Shown piece after piece: positions 10,785-13,650 of a DNA stretch of 13,650 bases; within the stretch, counting starts at the first letter, position 1; each line of letters opens with the position of its first letter. A model generated the notes under the pieces. The model was not told the origin of the DNA. It did no database searches and was given only the letters and a program-made list of their open reading frames with translations. The stretch comes from JAICMB01 sp049514735. Its GTDB lineage: Bacteria > Acidobacteriota > Terriglobia > Bryobacterales > Bryobacteraceae. Where the stretch lies: assembly GCA_049514735.1 (NCBI GenBank), contig JBEKUT010000172.1, forward strand, positions 1 through 13,650, given 5' to 3'. The position numbers and the translations under genes were made by a program.

Positions 10785-13607
10785 ATGGATTCGCCCCCGA
10801 CGCTCGATCTGAAGAAGACCGTCAATCTTCCTCGAACCGATTTCCCGATGAAGGCCAACCTGCCGGTGGCCGAGCCGAAAATGCTCGCGCAGTGGGCTGA
10901 GACAGGGCTCTACGAGCGGATTCGAACCGCGCGCGCCGGGAGTCCGAAATATGTTTTGCATGATGGGCCGCCGTATGCGAACGGGAACATCCACTTGGGA
11001 CATGCCTTCAATAAAATCCTGAAGGATTTCATCGTCAAGCTGAAGACGATGGAAGGTTGCGATTCGCCGTACATCCCGGGCTGGGATTGCCATGGCTTGC
11101 CGATCGAGATCAAAGTGGACGGCGAGTTGGGATCGAAAAAGGCGCACATGTCGATGGCGCAGATTCGCGCCGAGTGCCGCAAATATGCGCGCAAGTACGT
11201 CGAGCTGCAAGGCAAGGATTTTCAGCGGCTGGGTGTGTTCGGTCAGTGGAACAATCCGTATCTCACCATGAGCGCGCAGTATGAATCCGTGATTGCGGGC
11301 GCGTTCGTCGAGTTTCTCGACCGCGGCTACGTTTATAAAGGGCTCAAGCCGGTCAATTGGTGCATTCACGATAGGACGGCGCTAGCGGAAGCCGAGGTGG
11401 AGTATGAGAACCACACGAGCCCGTCGATTTGGGTTCGCTTCGCATTGCAGTCCGATGCGGCGTTGATCGATGCACGGCTCGCAGGGCGCAAGGTGTATGG
11501 GCTCATCTGGACCACGACGCCGTGGACCATTCCGGCCAACGTCGCCATCGCGTATCACCCGAAGTTCGAATACGTAGCGGCGGAAGTTGAAGGCCAGGTT
11601 TATATCGTTGCGCTCGAACTTTTGGATGCCACGGCGAAGAAGGCGGGATGGGCCAAGCCAAATATTCTGGCGGCGTTTCCTGGATACAAGATGGAAGGCG
11701 CTATTTTTCGGCATCCGTTTCTGGAGCGCGATTCGCTTGGAATTTTGGCCGATTACATCACGCTCGATCAAGGTACGGGCGCGGTTCATACGGCGCCCGG
11801 ACATGGCGCAGAGGATTTCGATAGCGGACAGAAATACGGGTTGCCGATCTTCTGCCCGGTGGATCCGCGGGGCCGGTTTTATCGCGCGGAGGGCGCTCCC
11901 GGCGAGCTGCCCGAGGCGATCATTGGCAAGACGATTTGGGAAGGTAATCCGATCGTTATCGAAATTCTGAAAAGCGCCGGCGCACTGCTGGCGCTCGAAC
12001 ATTTCGAACACAGCTATCCGCATTGCTGGCGCTGCCACAACGCGACCATCTTCCGCGCTACCGAGCAGTGGTTTATCGGCATGGAGCGCAACGATCTGCG
12101 ACAGCGTGCTCTAAAGGCGATTGCGGAGGTGAAGTGGAAGCCGGCGTGGGGCGAGGAACGCATCTCGAACATGATTGCGACTCGGCCGGACTGGTGCATC
12201 TCGCGACAGAGGATCTGGGGCGTGCCCATCACGGTTTTCTATTGCGAGAATTGCCAGCATCCATTGACAGATCGCAAGGTGCTGGATCGCGTGGTGCGTT
12301 TATTTGCTGAGTTCAGCGCCGACGTCTGGTATGAGCGCTCGGCCGCGGAGCTGATCGGAGTGGGCGTGCATTGCTCGCAATGCGGGCATGCAGAGTTTCG
12401 AAAAGAGTCCGACATTCTGGATGTCTGGTTCGATTCCGGATCGAGCCACCTGGCCGTTCTGACGCCGCAAAATGGATTGCCGTGGCCATCGGACATGTAT
12501 CTGGAAGGCGGCGACCAATATCGCGGGTGGTTCCACAGTTCGCTTCTGGTTGGCACAGCGCTGCGGGGCGAGGCGCCGTATCGCGAATGCGCGACTAGTG
12601 GCTGGGCGCTGGATGGCGAGGGCCGCGCGATGTCGAAATCGGTCGGCAATGTGGTCGATCCGCACGACATCATTAAGAAATATGGCGCGGATATGCTGCG
12701 GCTGTGGGTCGCTTCGGTGGATTTCACGGAAGACGTTCGCATGTCGGATACGATCCTGCAGCGGATGTCGGACGCGTACCGGAAATTGAGGAATACGTTT
12801 CGGTATGCGCTGGGCAATCTGGACGATTTTGATCCCGCTTCGGATTCCGTGCTGGCGGCTGAAATGGTGGAGATCGATTTATGGATTCTCGCGCGCGCCG
12901 AGGAGCTGATCGGCAAGTGCCGCGCCTGGTACGACGATTACGATTTTCATAAAACGTATCGGGCCATTTACGATTTTGCAACTACCGATCTGAGCGCGGT
13001 TTACTTCGACATTCTCAAGGATCGCTTGTACACGGCAGCGGCTCATTCGCGCGCGCGGCGCAGCGCCCAGACGGCGCTCTATCGGCTGACGTATGCGCTG
13101 GTCCGTCTGCTGGCGCCTTTGCTTTCCTTCACCACGGAGGAAGTGTGGGGGCATTTGCGGAAGCCCGCTGGGGCTCCGGAAAGCGTCCACCTGGCGCTGT
13201 TGCCTGAGGCAGACGAAGTGACGGAAGGATTCACGACCGCGCAACGACGCCGGATCGAGAATTGGGACAAGCTGCTGCCGGTTCGCGATGAGGTTCTGAA
13301 GAGTCTCGACACTGCCCGCAAGGAGAAACTGATCGGCGCGCCTCTAGAGGCTCGGGTGCGGCTGACGGCCGACGCGGAACTGCATCCGCTACTCGAAGAG
13401 TACGCGGCAGACCTGCCCACGCTGTTCATCGTGTCGCAGGTGGCGCTGGAGAACGGCTCGGCGGACGGGCTTCAAGTGGCGATCGAGAGGGCGGACGGGC
13501 AGAAATGCGAACGTTGTTGGAAGTATAAACCTGAAGTAGGGTCCTATTCCGATTTCCCAACCATCTGCGGGGACTGTAAAATAGCTTTGACAAGCCGACA
13601 GCCCTAA
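10785..13607 (+). CDS. ileS: Isoleucyl-tRNA synthetase
   Basis: 940 residues, full length for the bacterial class I enzyme that charges tRNA(Ile) and edits misactivated valine. In order: HIGH-type motif NIHLGHA (H70-H73); tryptophan- and threonine-rich editing segment WTTTPWTIPAN (242-252); editing pocket GTGAVHTAPGHGAEDFD with D344; catalytic-core LDVWFDSGSSH; the KMSKS loop as AMSKS (615-619), with alanine in place of the first lysine, a variant I believe is common in this family; and a C-terminal zinc knuckle with C908, C911, C928, C931 (CERCWKYK ... CGDC), which marks the IleS1 type generally sensitive to mupirocin. ATG 10785 gives the expected N-terminal LKKTVNLPRTDFPMKANLP. It ends with a 1-nt overlap (TAATG) with the next gene. 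Confidence 0.98.
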   Translation: MDSPPTLDLKKTVNLPRTDFPMKANLPVAEPKMLAQWAETGLYERIRTARAGSPKYVLHDGPPYANGNIHLGHAFNKILKDFIVKLKTMEGCDSPYIPGWDCHGLPIEIKVDGELGSKKAHMSMAQIRAECRKYARKYVELQGKDFQRLGVFGQWNNPYLTMSAQYESVIAGAFVEFLDRGYVYKGLKPVNWCIHDRTALAEAEVEYENHTSPSIWVRFALQSDAALIDARLAGRKVYGLIWTTTPWTIPANVAIAYHPKFEYVAAEVEGQVYIVALELLDATAKKAGWAKPNILAAFPGYKMEGAIFRHPFLERDSLGILADYITLDQGTGAVHTAPGHGAEDFDSGQKYGLPIFCPVDPRGRFYRAEGAPGELPEAIIGKTIWEGNPIVIEILKSAGALLALEHFEHSYPHCWRCHNATIFRATEQWFIGMERNDLRQRALKAIAEVKWKPAWGEERISNMIATRPDWCISRQRIWGVPITVFYCENCQHPLTDRKVLDRVVRLFAEFSADVWYERSAAELIGVGVHCSQCGHAEFRKESDILDVWFDSGSSHLAVLTPQNGLPWPSDMYLEGGDQYRGWFHSSLLVGTALRGEAPYRECATSGWALDGEGRAMSKSVGNVVDPHDIIKKYGADMLRLWVASVDFTEDVRMSDTILQRMSDAYRKLRNTFRYALGNLDDFDPASDSVLAAEMVEIDLWILARAEELIGKCRAWYDDYDFHKTYRAIYDFATTDLSAVYFDILKDRLYTAAAHSRARRSAQTALYRLTYALVRLLAPLLSFTTEEVWGHLRKPAGAPESVHLALLPEADEVTEGFTTAQRRRIENWDKLLPVRDEVLKSLDTARKEKLIGAPLEARVRLTADAELHPLLEEYAADLPTLFIVSQVALENGSADGLQVAIERADGQKCERCWKYKPEVGSYSDFPTICGDCKIALTSRQP

Positions 13608-13650
13608 TGAATTATCGAATCGCTCCGTTTCTGATCGCGGCAGCCGCTTT
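13607..13650 (+). CDS. lspA: Start of a membrane protein, probably lipoprotein signal peptidase
   Basis: Only 14 codons are inside the window: MNYRIAPFLIAAAA, a short basic lead followed by the beginning of a hydrophobic span. The ATG shares its A with the ileS TAA (TAATG), so translation is coupled. lspA follows ileS in many bacteria, and this N-terminus fits LspA, an inner-membrane aspartic protease that removes lipoprotein signal peptides. The catalytic residues lie outside the window, so the name rests on gene order. Confidence 0.55.
   Translation, partial: MNYRIAPFLIAAAA

Overview
The window looks like chromosomal DNA from an Acidobacteriota-type bacterium, possibly close to Bryobacterales/Candidatus Solibacter. 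This rests on three points: a DUF721 (DciA-like) gene runs straight into gatC-gatA, a small acidobacterial-style helix-turn-helix protein is present, and there is an interspersed repeat whose translated motif I recall from Solibacter-like genomes. The taxonomic call is inference from memory, not from a search. No rRNA, tRNA, phage gene, insertion sequence or CRISPR array was seen.

Left part (1-6921, all + strand): the 3' end of an unrecognised beta-rich protein is followed by a tightly packed run of eight genes: DUF721, gatC, gatA, sodA, then an ABC importer of the spermidine/putrescine type (ATPase, two permeases, lipoprotein binding protein). Most junctions are 4-nt stop/start overlaps (GTGA or ATGA), which implies one transcript with translational coupling. 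GatC and GatA are subunits of the amidotransferase that makes Gln-tRNA(Gln) and/or Asn-tRNA(Asn); gatB is not here. SodA removes superoxide. The ABC ATPase seems to start at a CTG codon served by a strong Shine-Dalgarno that overlaps the sodA stop codon.

Middle part (6922-7986): a gene-poor, G/T-rich stretch leads to a Phd/VapB-type antitoxin. Its PIN-domain toxin partner keeps only about 40 N-terminal residues and then runs into two nearly identical 108/111-bp tandem repeats plus a third degenerate copy. The antitoxin is therefore probably an orphan, and the repeat array ends in a hairpin at the 3' end of the next gene.

Right-middle part (7961-10622): a secreted protein of unknown function (- strand) is divergent from a TetR-family regulator (+), which is followed by a short-chain dehydrogenase (+). 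Two related palindromes of the form TGAGTnnATACTC lie at the tetR promoter/start and just upstream of the dehydrogenase. They are good candidates for the TetR operators and suggest a self-repressed regulator that also controls the dehydrogenase. A small convergent helix-turn-helix gene (-) overlaps the end of the dehydrogenase.

Right end (10785-13650): complete ileS with intact HIGH, AMSKS, editing and zinc motifs, followed with a 1-nt overlap by the first codons of a membrane protein that is probably lspA. This is the ordinary ileS-lspA arrangement of many bacteria.
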